From: Bacteroidetes bacterium GWF2_29_10
GTDB taxonomy: Bacteria > Bacteroidota > Bacteroidia > Bacteroidales > GWE2-29-8
Direction of reading: 5' to 3'
NCBI GenBank assembly: GCA_001768555.1
Contig: MEOD01000031.1
Coordinates: 1-42,484 of the forward strand
Length of the DNA: 42,484 nucleotides
Of this stretch, positions 18,973 to 28,863 are shown one piece after another (the first letter of the stretch is position 1; every line of letters begins with the position of its first letter). The position numbers and the translations under genes were made by a program. The notes under the pieces are model-generated. The model did not search any database and was not told the DNA's origin. It saw only the letters and a list, made by a program, of their open reading frames with translations.

Positions 18973-19515
18973 ATGAAATATTTTTTATTAAAATTATTTA
19001 GGTTAAACAAATATAAAGGCTCGCCTCCTGAAATAATAGAAATAGACAAACCTATTAAAGTTCTGGGCGTTAGCAAACGAACTAATAAAAAAACCGTTCT
19101 TAAAGATGTTGCCGAGCTAAGTGATAGATATAAAAACGCAAAAAGTAAAAAATTAATTAAATATAAAAAAGAACCTTGGGCTTTCGTTGTTATAAGCAAA
19201 AATTTTGACAAAAAAGATAGTTGGGATTATATTATTGGTGACGTTGTTGCTAATGAAAGTAATTTTGACAATGATTTGACCTATTTTGAAATACCACCTT
19301 CAAATTATGCAATATTTAAAATAACTTTTTCTAGTCGTTTAAACTTAAGAGATAATATAAGTAGCACTAAAAACTACTTTTATAAAAAATGGTTGCCTTA
19401 TTCTAGTTATCGACATGATGACTCAGCTTTATCTGATTTTGAACTTCATGATATAAGATGCCTTGACAAAAAAAATCCCGAAATAGAACTATGGTTTCCA
19501 ATTGCAACTTATTAA
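18973..19515 (+). CDS. GyrI-like/AraC effector-binding-like small protein
   Basis: 180 aa; 'PIKVLGVSKRTNKK', 'YFEIPPSNYAIFKI', 'KKWLPYSSYRHDD...FELHDIR...EIELWFPI' as in GyrI-like domains. Confidence 0.6.
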   Translation: MKYFLLKLFRLNKYKGSPPEIIEIDKPIKVLGVSKRTNKKTVLKDVAELSDRYKNAKSKKLIKYKKEPWAFVVISKNFDKKDSWDYIIGDVVANESNFDNDLTYFEIPPSNYAIFKITFSSRLNLRDNISSTKNYFYKKWLPYSSYRHDDSALSDFELHDIRCLDKKNPEIELWFPIATY

Positions 19516-19516
19516 A

Positions 19517-21499
19517 ATGAAGCTATCAATAATAATAGTTAGCTATAATATTAAGTTCTTTTTAGAACAGTGTTTGAATAGTGTTTTTGATGCTATTAAA
19601 GATATTGAAACAGAAATTATTGTTGTTGATAATAATTCAGTTGATGGCTCGGTAAATATTGTTAAAGAAAAATTCCCTCAGGTTACTCTTATTGCAAATA
19701 ACGAAAACGTTGGGTTTTCTAAAGCAAATAATCAAGGCATTAGAATATCTAAAGGAGAGTATGTGCTCCTTTTAAACCCAGATACAATCGTAAAAAATGA
19801 TACATTTAGTAAATGTATTGACTTTATGGATTCTAATGTCGACGCAGGAAGTGTTGGAGTTAAAATGTTTGATGGTAGCGGAAGATATTTGCATGAATCA
19901 AAAAGAGGACTACCAAGTCCATGGGTTTCATTATGCAAAATATCTGGTATTGCAAGAATTTTTCCAAAATCACCAAAGTTTAATGGATACTACTTAGGAC
20001 ACTTGGATAATAACAAAATACATAAAGTAGATGTATTATCGGGTGCTTTTATGATGTTACGCAAAAGTGTTCTTGACAAAATAGGATTGCTTGATGAAAG
20101 TTTCTTTATGTACGGGGAGGATATTGATCTATCATACCGAGTAACTAATGCAGGTTATAGTAATTACTATTTTCCTGAAACGCAAATAATACATTACAAA
20201 GGTGAAAGCACTAAAAAAGCTTCTTTTAATTATGTTAAACATTTTTATAATGCAATGCTTATTTTCAACAAAAAGCATTTCGCTAATCGTAATACGTTCT
20301 TTTTTGACAGCCTAATTAAAATGTCTATTTTATTAAGAGCCTTCTTTGCTATTGCTAATAGATTCATTAATAGAATTATACTTCCATTAACTGATATTTT
20401 GTTAATTTATCTTGGAATGTACTTGATAAAGGAATATTGGGAAGAAAACATCAAGTATATCGAAGGAGGACATTACCCTCCTCAACTGATTAACATTATT
20501 TTGCCTGGATGTATTATAATTTGGCTATTGTCTTTATTTATAAATGGGGCTTACATAAAACCATTAAAAATAAGCAAAACAATAAAAGGGGTATTTTGGG
20601 GTAGCATAATTATAATGCTAACATACTCTTTTTTAAATGAGTCATTACGTTTTTCACGCGCAATAATAATATTAAGCTGTTTATGGACTCTTATTGCTAT
20701 TCTTCTTTCTCGATTCCTATTTCATTTTTTGGGGCTTTTCAATATCGTTATAGAAATGAGAAAAAACAATAAAATATTTATAATTGGCGACAAAGAAGAA
20801 TCTTTAAGAATATCATCATTATTAAAACAAATAGGATATAATTACTCATACATAGCTTCTGCTTTTGAATTAATTGGTGACGATATAAAAGGAAACATTA
20901 ACAATAAAGTTGTATTATCAAAAATCAATGAAATAATTAAAATATATGACATCAACCTAATTATTTTTTGCATAAAAAACTTTCAGCATGATGAAATAAT
21001 AAAGTTAATGGAAAATATTGAAAATAAAACCATTGAATTTAAAATAGCTCCTAAAGATGAGGATTTATTGATTGGTAGCAATAATGTTAACATTATTAAA
21101 GACCTATTTGTTATTGAGATAAACTCTATAACAAATAGTGAAAATAAGGTTTACAAAAGAGCTTTTGATTTATGCTTTTCTTTTATTATCATTCTGCTTT
21201 CCCCATTATTAATGTTAATATTTAAGCAAAAAATATATTTCGTAATCAATATTTGGAAAATACTTATTGGAAAAATTTCTTTTGTATCATATAACTCCAA
21301 TTACGAGAAGGACTCATTCCTCCCTAAAATTAAAAAAGGAGTATTATTTACAACAGATGCAGTTAATGAGTTATTTCTTAACAAAGAAATAACCAAAAAT
21401 CTAAACTTACTTTACGCTAGAAATTATAAAGTCCAAATAGATTTATTTATTGTTTATAAAAACTTCTTAAAACTAGATAGACCTCTAAATCTAAAATAA
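19517..21499 (+). CDS. GT2 glycosyltransferase fused to a degenerate polyprenyl-phosphate sugar-transferase-like region
   Basis: 'MKLSIIIVSYNIKFFLEQCLNSV...EIIVVDNNSVDGS', 'LLNPDTIV', 'FFMYGEDIDLSYRV'; C-term 'KRAFDLCFSFIIILLSPLLML...NIWKILIGKISFVSYN...LNLLYARNYKVQIDLFIVYKNF'. Confidence 0.85.
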   Translation: MKLSIIIVSYNIKFFLEQCLNSVFDAIKDIETEIIVVDNNSVDGSVNIVKEKFPQVTLIANNENVGFSKANNQGIRISKGEYVLLLNPDTIVKNDTFSKCIDFMDSNVDAGSVGVKMFDGSGRYLHESKRGLPSPWVSLCKISGIARIFPKSPKFNGYYLGHLDNNKIHKVDVLSGAFMMLRKSVLDKIGLLDESFFMYGEDIDLSYRVTNAGYSNYYFPETQIIHYKGESTKKASFNYVKHFYNAMLIFNKKHFANRNTFFFDSLIKMSILLRAFFAIANRFINRIILPLTDILLIYLGMYLIKEYWEENIKYIEGGHYPPQLINIILPGCIIIWLLSLFINGAYIKPLKISKTIKGVFWGSIIIMLTYSFLNESLRFSRAIIILSCLWTLIAILLSRFLFHFLGLFNIVIEMRKNNKIFIIGDKEESLRISSLLKQIGYNYSYIASAFELIGDDIKGNINNKVVLSKINEIIKIYDINLIIFCIKNFQHDEIIKLMENIENKTIEFKIAPKDEDLLIGSNNVNIIKDLFVIEINSITNSENKVYKRAFDLCFSFIIILLSPLLMLIFKQKIYFVINIWKILIGKISFVSYNSNYEKDSFLPKIKKGVLFTTDAVNELFLNKEITKNLNLLYARNYKVQIDLFIVYKNFLKLDRPLNLK

Positions 21500-21517
21500 C
21501 TATTATAAAGAAACTTT

Positions 21518-23089
21518 ATGGGAAATATCACCAAATATATCTTTTCATTCTTTTTTATGCCTGTAATGTTTCTTTTTGTGAAAGGATACATTTTTAACAC
21601 AGAAGATCATGGAGAAGTATTATTGCCAATTTACAAACTAATGTCTCCAGAGTTATACAGTAATGACTACTTCGTTGCAGAGTATATAAAGAATAGTTTT
21701 ACTATAAGGTTTTATTATGATTATTTACTTTACTTCTCTTCTTTCTTAGTTCCTTTAGAAATAGCATGCTTTTTATTTACAATAATTTCAATTGGCATTA
21801 GTTCTTTTTATATATACTCAATTACAGAATTATTAAAGGGCAAGAATATCAGTTTGTTTCTAAGCCCTATACTAGTTCTTGTTATATTTTATAGTTTTAC
21901 AATAGGAGGAAATTTTATTCAATACAATTATTTTTTACCAAGTAGTCTGTCTAAAGCATTTTTGATTGCAGGCATTTACTATTATTTAAAACAATCACTC
22001 TCTAAAAGTGCAATAATTACAGGAATCGCAGCTCTATTCCATCCTTTAGCTGCATTACAAGTATTTATAATAATATGCTTGATGCAGATAATAAAGAAAT
22101 TCTACACTAGAACTTCTTTCAAACCATTATTAAAATTTATATTATTTTTTACATTAATATCATCATTTATATATATCCCTTTATATATAAATAGCTTATC
22201 ACAAACACAATATCCATTTAATTTAGATAATTATTATAATATTTTATACAACTTCAGACTGCCTCATCATTTCAACCCATTATTATTCTCATTAAAAAGC
22301 TATTTCAAATTTATTATCCTTCTAACTATTTCAATATATGCACTAAGTACAATAAAAACAAAGTTCTTATCTGAAATAACATTGTTTATAATTATTATAG
22401 CTCTGGGAATGCTCTTTTATACTATCACATTTAGCACATTATCTATAAAATACATCGGAATAACTCAATGGTTTAAAACATCTATATGGATAACAATGTT
22501 TTGCGCAATTATATTAGCTGTCAAAGCAGAATTAATATATCATAAAATATCACAAAGAATCAGATTATTTAGAATGAATCAGAATGCAGTAATGTTGCTT
22601 ATATTTATTATACCTTTTATACTTATTTCGTTTATTTTCAATATCATTGGTAACGAAAATTTTAATAAAAGATATTATATAAACAACTTATACAAAAAAG
22701 AAAACATTCACTTAATGCACTATTGGATTAGCAAAAATACTGATGTAAATGATGTATTTATTACATTCCCTTCCGATTTCTCATTCCAACCTGAAGCAAA
22801 AAGAGCTCTAATATCTGGATATAAGGCAATATTAATTCACAACAAAACATTTATTCCTAAATGGTATGACTCTTATAAAAGTGTTTTTAATACTCCAATG
22901 TCCTCAATAAACAGCACAAACGTTTTAATTCAATCTGACTTAAACTATCATAAATATTTAATAATAAATCAATACTCTCAAAAGTACAAAATCAATTATA
23001 TACTATTTGATGCCTCAAAGACAGACTACAAGCCAAAAACTAAAAACATTGCATTCCAAGCAGGACAATACATTCTTGAAAAAATATAA
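21518..23089 (+). CDS. Polytopic membrane protein (possible GT-C-like), envelope glycan related
   Basis: 523 aa, many TM segments, soluble C-term; immediately downstream of the GT2 gene. Confidence 0.6.
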   Translation: MGNITKYIFSFFFMPVMFLFVKGYIFNTEDHGEVLLPIYKLMSPELYSNDYFVAEYIKNSFTIRFYYDYLLYFSSFLVPLEIACFLFTIISIGISSFYIYSITELLKGKNISLFLSPILVLVIFYSFTIGGNFIQYNYFLPSSLSKAFLIAGIYYYLKQSLSKSAIITGIAALFHPLAALQVFIIICLMQIIKKFYTRTSFKPLLKFILFFTLISSFIYIPLYINSLSQTQYPFNLDNYYNILYNFRLPHHFNPLLFSLKSYFKFIILLTISIYALSTIKTKFLSEITLFIIIIALGMLFYTITFSTLSIKYIGITQWFKTSIWITMFCAIILAVKAELIYHKISQRIRLFRMNQNAVMLLIFIIPFILISFIFNIIGNENFNKRYYINNLYKKENIHLMHYWISKNTDVNDVFITFPSDFSFQPEAKRALISGYKAILIHNKTFIPKWYDSYKSVFNTPMSSINSTNVLIQSDLNYHKYLIINQYSQKYKINYILFDASKTDYKPKTKNIAFQAGQYILEKI

Positions 23090-23131
23090 TAATCAAATAA
23101 ATACTACCTAAATTAAGTATTTATTTATTAC

Positions 23132-23529
23132 TTATACCTAAACGCTATCATAATACCCACAATAATTAAATATCCTAAACACCGTAGGTGTGAAATTATT
23201 GTAGCAAAACAAATAACGCAAACACATTAAACCCAGATTAGTCATTAGAAAAAACATAATAGAACAATTGATGGCGTCTCATGTTCTTCTATCACCCAGA
23301 TGTCAGAAGGGATTTTAGTGTCGCCCTTTCAGGGCTTGGATTTGGGAGATGCATGCTTGCCACCCGCTTCGCAGGTGGTTACTATTGTTTCGCTCCTTCG
23401 GAGCTATTAATTTGAATTTGTTATTATCAAAAAATCCTAATGACTAATTTGGGTTAAACACCGTAGGTGTGGCATTATCCCTTTATACAACAATCTAAAT
23501 CACAAACTTGATAACAATTTAGTATTATA
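23132..23529. repeat. Dispersed repeat R4, copy 1, interrupted by MITE-A at 23231-23453
   Basis: 'ttatacctaaacgctatcataata(c/a)ccacaataattaaatatcctaaacacc(gta)ggtgtgaaattattgtagcaaaacaaataacgcaa' and 'acaccgtaggtgtggcattatccctttatacaacaatctaaatcacaaacttgata' match 30105-30477. Confidence 0.9.
23231..23453 (-). mobile_element. MITE-A copy 1 (223 bp, ~18-bp TIRs, TTAA on both sides)
   Basis: TTAA(23227-23230)|ACCCAGATTAGTCATTAG...CTAATGACTAATTTGGG|TTAA(23454-23457); reverse complement nearly identical to 35704-35926. Confidence 0.88.
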
Positions 23530-23570
23530 CCTAAACGCCATCAATTATATTTTTTCTAATGACTAATTTG
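23525..23570. repeat. Composite fragment: left end of R4 fused to an end of MITE-A
   Basis: 'ttatacctaaacgccatca' (R4 left end) followed by 'attatattttttctaatgactaatttg' (cf. MITE-A end 'attatgttttttctaatgacgaatctggg'). Confidence 0.6.
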
Positions 23571-23608
23571 CTTTTGAAATGGAGTTAATTGTTAAAATCT
23601 TGATTACA

Positions 23609-24511
23609 TCAAATTGATTTTATCCTTCTTTTAACCAAAACATTCAAATTTTTCTTCTTAATAGAATAAATCAAATTTTCGCCATCAATTGTTGGCTCTC
23701 CATCATAATGAATTGCTCCTGATGTTTCTCTTACAATTTCTAAATTACTTGTAAGGTATGTTTCAACATGCTTTGACTTATGAATAGTCTTATTAAAGAG
23801 CCTTATTGCAAGAGGAATAACATTAAAAATATTAACCTTTCTTATAACTACTACATTCATTAAGCCATCATTAATTTTTGACATAGGAGAGATAAATACA
23901 TTATTACCATACTGGTTTGCATTAGCAACAGTAATTAGAAATGCCGACCTATCAATCGTTTTATCTGATAATTTTATTTGATAACCTTGTTTTTTATAAC
24001 TAAAAAACTCTTTAATAACCATTTTGGTATATGTTTTTAAACCTCTGCTTTTATTCTTGGCAAACAAACTTCCTATATGCGCATCAAAACCTACTCCAGA
24101 AGTGCAGAAAAAACTTTTACTATTTACTTCACATGTATCTATTGCTTCTATTCGCCATTTCTTTTCAAATATAAAATCCACAGCTTTAATGTAATTCATA
24201 GGAATTTGTAGGTGCCTTGCAAGGCCATTCCCAGAACCTATAGGAATAATTCCTAACACATGCTGTGTCCCCTCTATTGACTTAGATACCATATTAACCG
24301 TACCATCTCCTCCTATTGCAACAACAATAGTTTTGATATCTTCGCTTAGCTCTTTTTGTATTTTAGCTATTATATCTTCATCTGCATTTGTCCAATATAT
24401 TATTTTGTAATTATATTTACAATCAAACAAAATATCAATTAATTGAATTATTGAATCCTTTGATTTAGTTCCAGCATTGGGATTTACAACGAATAGATAA
24501 TTAAATGTCAT
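23609..24511 (-). CDS. Diacylglycerol/lipid kinase family protein (YegS/BmrU-like)
   Basis: 300 aa; 'VVAIGGDGTVNMV', 'LGIIPIGSGNGLARHL', 'DGLMNVVVI', 'IHYDGEPT'. Confidence 0.92.
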   Translation of the reverse strand: MTFNYLFVVNPNAGTKSKDSIIQLIDILFDCKYNYKIIYWTNADEDIIAKIQKELSEDIKTIVVAIGGDGTVNMVSKSIEGTQHVLGIIPIGSGNGLARHLQIPMNYIKAVDFIFEKKWRIEAIDTCEVNSKSFFCTSGVGFDAHIGSLFAKNKSRGLKTYTKMVIKEFFSYKKQGYQIKLSDKTIDRSAFLITVANANQYGNNVFISPMSKINDGLMNVVVIRKVNIFNVIPLAIRLFNKTIHKSKHVETYLTSNLEIVRETSGAIHYDGEPTIDGENLIYSIKKKNLNVLVKRRIKSI

Positions 24512-24548
24512 TATGTTGTTTGATTTAAAAAAGACTGTAAAATTAACT

Positions 24549-25763
24549 TTATTTTCTAAATAAGGTGTTATTTATATTTTCTAATGCTTTTTTCAATAAT
24601 TCTTGACTACAAGCTACATTAATTCTTTGAAAACCATTTCCTTCTTTCCCAAACATACTTCCATAGTCTAATGCAATTTTTGATTCATTTATTAATATTT
24701 TATTTATTTCTGTTTCCTCTTTATTTAAATTTCTAAAGTCAAGCCATGCTAAATATGTGGCCTCTGGCTTCACTAAATGTATTTCTGGCATATTCAATTT
24801 TAAAAAACTATCTAAATAAAGCATATTTGACTCTATATATGCTATCAAATCTTTTAGCCATAAATCGCCTTTTTCATAAACAACACTTTGAATTTCTGTC
24901 GCAAAAATATTGGGCCATTCAATGCCACATTTATTTAAATGTGATCTAAAAATTTCTCTCTTCTTACTATCTGCAATTATAACATTACTAATATGCAAAC
25001 CTGCCATATTAAAACTCTTACTCGGAGATATACATGTGGCTGAATTTAAAATATTGGCAGTATCTATACCAATATAAGGCAAGTGCTTATTATCAAACAA
25101 AACCAAGTCCGAATGAACCTCATCAGATATGACAAAAATATTATGCTTATTGCAAATATAACTTAAAGTTGTCAACTCTTCCTTTTCCCAAACTCTACCA
25201 ACTGGATTATGTGGAGAACATAAAATCATCATTACTGGATTTTCTTCCTCTATGATTTTATTCAAATGATCAAAATCTATATTATACCTTCCATTATTAT
25301 ATCGTAATGGATTATTAACAACTTTCCTATTATTATTCAAAATAGAATTAAAAAATGGATAATAAACAGGCTGTTGCACTATTATGCCATCTCCTTCTTT
25401 TGTAAATGACTGTATTAGCATGTTAAGTGATGTAACCGTACCTGGAGTATAACTAATCCAATCATTATTGATAATTGTGGAATGCCTTTTATAATACCAT
25501 TTAACAATCGAATTGTAATACTTTTCCAAACAAGCTGAATAACCAAAAATACCTTTATTTGCAATATCTAATATTGATTCTTTAACACACTCAGGTGACT
25601 CAAAATCCATATCGGCAACCCACATAGGCAGCAAATCATCTCCTTTAAATATCATATCAACTAAGTCCCACTTAACACTATTAGTGCCTTTCCTATAAGT
25701 CGTTTTATCAAAATTTGTTACCATATGTAATAAGTTATTTAATAAGATAACAAAAGTATTCAT
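24549..25763 (-). CDS. MalY/PatB-type PLP-dependent aminotransferase / cystathionine beta-lyase (start probably 25724)
   Basis: 'LPMWVADMDFESP', 'MMILCSPHNPVGRVW', 'ISDEVHSDLVLF', 'CISPSKSFNMAGL'. Met-14 'MVTNFDKTTYRKGTNSVKWD' is the more typical start. Confidence 0.9.
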   Translation of the reverse strand: MNTFVILLNNLLHMVTNFDKTTYRKGTNSVKWDLVDMIFKGDDLLPMWVADMDFESPECVKESILDIANKGIFGYSACLEKYYNSIVKWYYKRHSTIINNDWISYTPGTVTSLNMLIQSFTKEGDGIIVQQPVYYPFFNSILNNNRKVVNNPLRYNNGRYNIDFDHLNKIIEEENPVMMILCSPHNPVGRVWEKEELTTLSYICNKHNIFVISDEVHSDLVLFDNKHLPYIGIDTANILNSATCISPSKSFNMAGLHISNVIIADSKKREIFRSHLNKCGIEWPNIFATEIQSVVYEKGDLWLKDLIAYIESNMLYLDSFLKLNMPEIHLVKPEATYLAWLDFRNLNKEETEINKILINESKIALDYGSMFGKEGNGFQRINVACSQELLKKALENINNTLFRK

Positions 25764-25845
25764 TTTTTATTGAGTGTCCCCAATATTTTAAAATGTAAAC
25801 ATCCATAAAATATTGCTTATTATTTTCATCAAAAAAAGTATAAAA

Positions 25846-26793
25846 TTATAAAGGTAATTTTAGTTGTTCTTGTGTTTGATTATTTGATTCAATACTATTA
25901 ACTTTACGATTAAGTTCTATTTGATTCCCATTAAAATCAACGGGAATTGCTCCTTTTTTTATTAATAACTTATTTGCTACTTTTTCGTCTGCTTCTGGGT
26001 TTCTTACAAATATTCTTCTATTCCTTTTTAAACCATCAATAGCTCCTGACCATGTCCCTCCCTTTTCTCCAGATTCGGCAATATAGATTTCCTCAGATAA
26101 GCCATATATTATTGGATTACGTGCAATTGCTAATTCGGATTTCCATGTCGCTTTAGCCGGAAATGTACTTAATACTAAAACATCGCCATTTACTATTTGC
26201 TTGTAATATGCTTTAAATCCAACTGAAAAAGTACTAATCCCTTGAGGTAGAACAATAATACTTTGACCTGAATACTTAATCGCAGAATCTAATGCTTGCT
26301 TATCAACTCCTTTTGCAAAACCGCTAACTACAACTTTTTTATCCAAGCTTGCTAATTTTGAAATGTTATCAGTAAATTCTAAGGACCTTTCAGAAGCATT
26401 TCTTGACCCGACAATAGCTATAGATTGTTTATTTAATATTTTATTATTGCCTTTAACATATAGCAATGATGGAGAATGAGAAGTCTTTAGATTTGACTTT
26501 AATGTTTTGGAATAATCAGGTGATGTTATTGAAATTAATTCATAACCATCATTATACAATGATTCAGCTAAAAACGCATTATTTGGAAGATCTGCTTTTG
26601 CTTGCACTAAATCATTTATTTGATTATCATCTAAATTATAAATTGTTCTCCAGTCTTGTTTATTTAATTGAAAAAACTCTTCTGGTGACAATTTATTTTC
26701 ATGATAAAAGTTAACAATAAGACTGTTTATTTTTAAGTATCCCCATCTTGGCAAATGAGCAATAGCAATCCAATAAGAAGCATCTTTATTCAT
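25846..26793 (-). CDS. Divergent DprA/Smf-like (SLOG-fold) protein
   Basis: 315 aa; 'SIAIVGSRNASERSLEF', 'VVSGFAKGVDKQALDSAI', 'IIVLPQGISTF', 'GEKGGTWSGAIDGLKRNRRIFVR'. ATGA overlap with the upstream RecQ stop. Confidence 0.88.
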   Translation of the reverse strand: MNKDASYWIAIAHLPRWGYLKINSLIVNFYHENKLSPEEFFQLNKQDWRTIYNLDDNQINDLVQAKADLPNNAFLAESLYNDGYELISITSPDYSKTLKSNLKTSHSPSLLYVKGNNKILNKQSIAIVGSRNASERSLEFTDNISKLASLDKKVVVSGFAKGVDKQALDSAIKYSGQSIIVLPQGISTFSVGFKAYYKQIVNGDVLVLSTFPAKATWKSELAIARNPIIYGLSEEIYIAESGEKGGTWSGAIDGLKRNRRIFVRNPEADEKVANKLLIKKGAIPVDFNGNQIELNRKVNSIESNNQTQEQLKLPL

Positions 26794-28796
26794 AATACAT
26801 CTCCTTTTACTGTTTTTGCAATTATTAATGGAGCTATTTTGGCTGCTCCTAAATTAGTTAAGTGCTTGCCTATTTCTTTTATTGTTGCTCCACTATCAAT
26901 TATGTCATCAATCAATAAAATACTTTTTCCCTTTATTTCATCTGGAACTTTAAATAAAAAAGCATTTTTTACATTATCTGTTTTTAAATATTTATTTTCT
27001 AATATCCTCTGTTCTTGTGTTTGTTTTATCTTTATCAAATCATGTGATATTGGAAATTTTAATACCTGAGAAATTTTTATTGCAAAATTTTTAACAAGAT
27101 CCCCTGATTTTGTTGATGGCACATATAATATGATGTCAAATACTTCTTGACCAAACTTCTTTCTGAATGCCTGCAATGTTAGTTTAAGCAAAAAGTCAGG
27201 ATAATCCCCCGCATTTCCATATTTACTACGATGTATTGCATCTCCTACATTCGGAAATCCATAATATGATGCAGCAATACCATTAATCAAATTTGTTTTT
27301 ACTGCCTCAACATCCAGTTTTGGAAAATAGTTTTCACGAAATGCCTGCAATCTTTCTTGCCACTCTGAAGATGTTTCCACTATGATTTTCTTTAATCCTG
27401 TATTATCACAATTGTTAAATTCGGTTATAGAGTTATCTCCTAAATAATCACATAAAAACTTCATTCTGGATTGGTCTGTCTCTACATACTCAATCATTTT
27501 ATCCAAATCATTATGCTTGATATTTCTTAATTCTTCAAATATTTCGGAATCTAATTGTGGGGCATTTGTTTTAAGTTCGTACTTATTTTTACTGTTTTTT
27601 AAAATAATCTTTTGGTCTAATAAATCTGCTATTATTATTTCAATAGGTGTTTGCTTACAATTCATTTTCCTTGTAATATCTCTTAACCCTAACATTTCTG
27701 TTTTAAGCAAATCTATAACTTTTTCATATTTAGAAACAGGAGGCCTTCCTCCTTCAATAAAAGCTTCTGGAAGTTTTCTGTCCTCTGGATTATAAAAAAG
27801 TATAATATAAGCAGCTTTCCCATCTCGACCTGCCCTACCTATTTCTTGATAATAATGAATGGGCGACTGAGGTATCTGCGTATGAATAATAAAGCGAATA
27901 TCTGGCTTGTCAATACCCATACCTAGAGCATTTGTTGAAACAACACATTTCCAATCATTATTAATCAAGCCATTTTCTATTGATATCCTTGATTCAGAAT
28001 CAAGCCCAGCATTATAACCTATTGATTTTATATTCAAATGTGTAAACCACCTACAATATATTTCAGTATCAACTCGCGTCCCTGTATATAATAAACCAGA
28101 ACCTCCTATTTTTTCTATATTTTTACCAAGCCATATCAATTTCTCATCTTCCGAATTTACTTTGACAACAAACAATCGAAGATTATTTCTCAATAAACTG
28201 CCTCTAATAACAGTTAGATTTCCTCTCATTTGTCTTGCTATGTCTAACTCTACTTTATTTGTTGCCGTAGCTGTAGTAGCTAATATAGGCAAATCATTCG
28301 GTAACAGGTTAACTAAATTAATAATCCGACGAAATGACGGTCTAAAATCATGTCCCCAAACAGAAATACAATGAGCCTCATCAATAACAAGCATTGATAA
28401 ATTGATTAGTCGTGTTGCTTCAATCCATTCTGTATTTTCTTGTCTCTCTGGAGCAATATATAGGATTTTTATTTCTCCTTTCTTTGCCTCATTTATAATT
28501 TGAGCGTTTTCTTCTTGTGTTTGCTCACTATTAATACACTTTGCAGAAATGCCAAGCGAGTTAAGTTTTTTCACCTGATCTCTCATTAATGCTATTAAAG
28601 GGGAGAAAACAACTGTTGTCCCTTCGAATATAATTGCAGGAAACTGAAAACACAATGATTTTCCAAAACCCGTTTTTTCAATAAGTAATACTCTCTCTTT
28701 GTTTAGTAATTTTTCAATAGTTTCCCATTGTTCATCATAGAAACTATCTATTTTAAATGAAGTGCTTAATAATATTTCAGCCTCTTGTCGTGTCAT
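26790..28796 (-). CDS. RecQ-family helicase with C-terminal phosphoribosyltransferase domain
   Basis: 668 aa; 'LIEKTGFGKSLCFQFPAI', 'VIDEAHCISVWGHDFRPSF', 'TATATNKV', 'YYQEIGRAGRDG'; C-term PRTase motif 'SILLIDDIIDSGATIKEIG'. Confidence 0.92.
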   Translation of the reverse strand: MTRQEAEILLSTSFKIDSFYDEQWETIEKLLNKERVLLIEKTGFGKSLCFQFPAIIFEGTTVVFSPLIALMRDQVKKLNSLGISAKCINSEQTQEENAQIINEAKKGEIKILYIAPERQENTEWIEATRLINLSMLVIDEAHCISVWGHDFRPSFRRIINLVNLLPNDLPILATTATATNKVELDIARQMRGNLTVIRGSLLRNNLRLFVVKVNSEDEKLIWLGKNIEKIGGSGLLYTGTRVDTEIYCRWFTHLNIKSIGYNAGLDSESRISIENGLINNDWKCVVSTNALGMGIDKPDIRFIIHTQIPQSPIHYYQEIGRAGRDGKAAYIILFYNPEDRKLPEAFIEGGRPPVSKYEKVIDLLKTEMLGLRDITRKMNCKQTPIEIIIADLLDQKIILKNSKNKYELKTNAPQLDSEIFEELRNIKHNDLDKMIEYVETDQSRMKFLCDYLGDNSITEFNNCDNTGLKKIIVETSSEWQERLQAFRENYFPKLDVEAVKTNLINGIAASYYGFPNVGDAIHRSKYGNAGDYPDFLLKLTLQAFRKKFGQEVFDIILYVPSTKSGDLVKNFAIKISQVLKFPISHDLIKIKQTQEQRILENKYLKTDNVKNAFLFKVPDEIKGKSILLIDDIIDSGATIKEIGKHLTNLGAAKIAPLIIAKTVKGDVL

Positions 28797-28863
28797 TATT
28801 ACATGAATATTAAATTGCTCGTGTTAACACTAGAAAACTATTCCTTCCAGAGATAATGAAATT

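Noticed and set aside
26466-27069. Plus-strand ORFs 26466..26714 and 26755..27069
   Set aside because: Antisense to DprA/RecQ genes, which have clear motifs.
28822-28834. Palindrome GTGTTAACAC upstream of RecQ
   Set aside because: Only 10 bp and single occurrence seen; not enough to call an operator.
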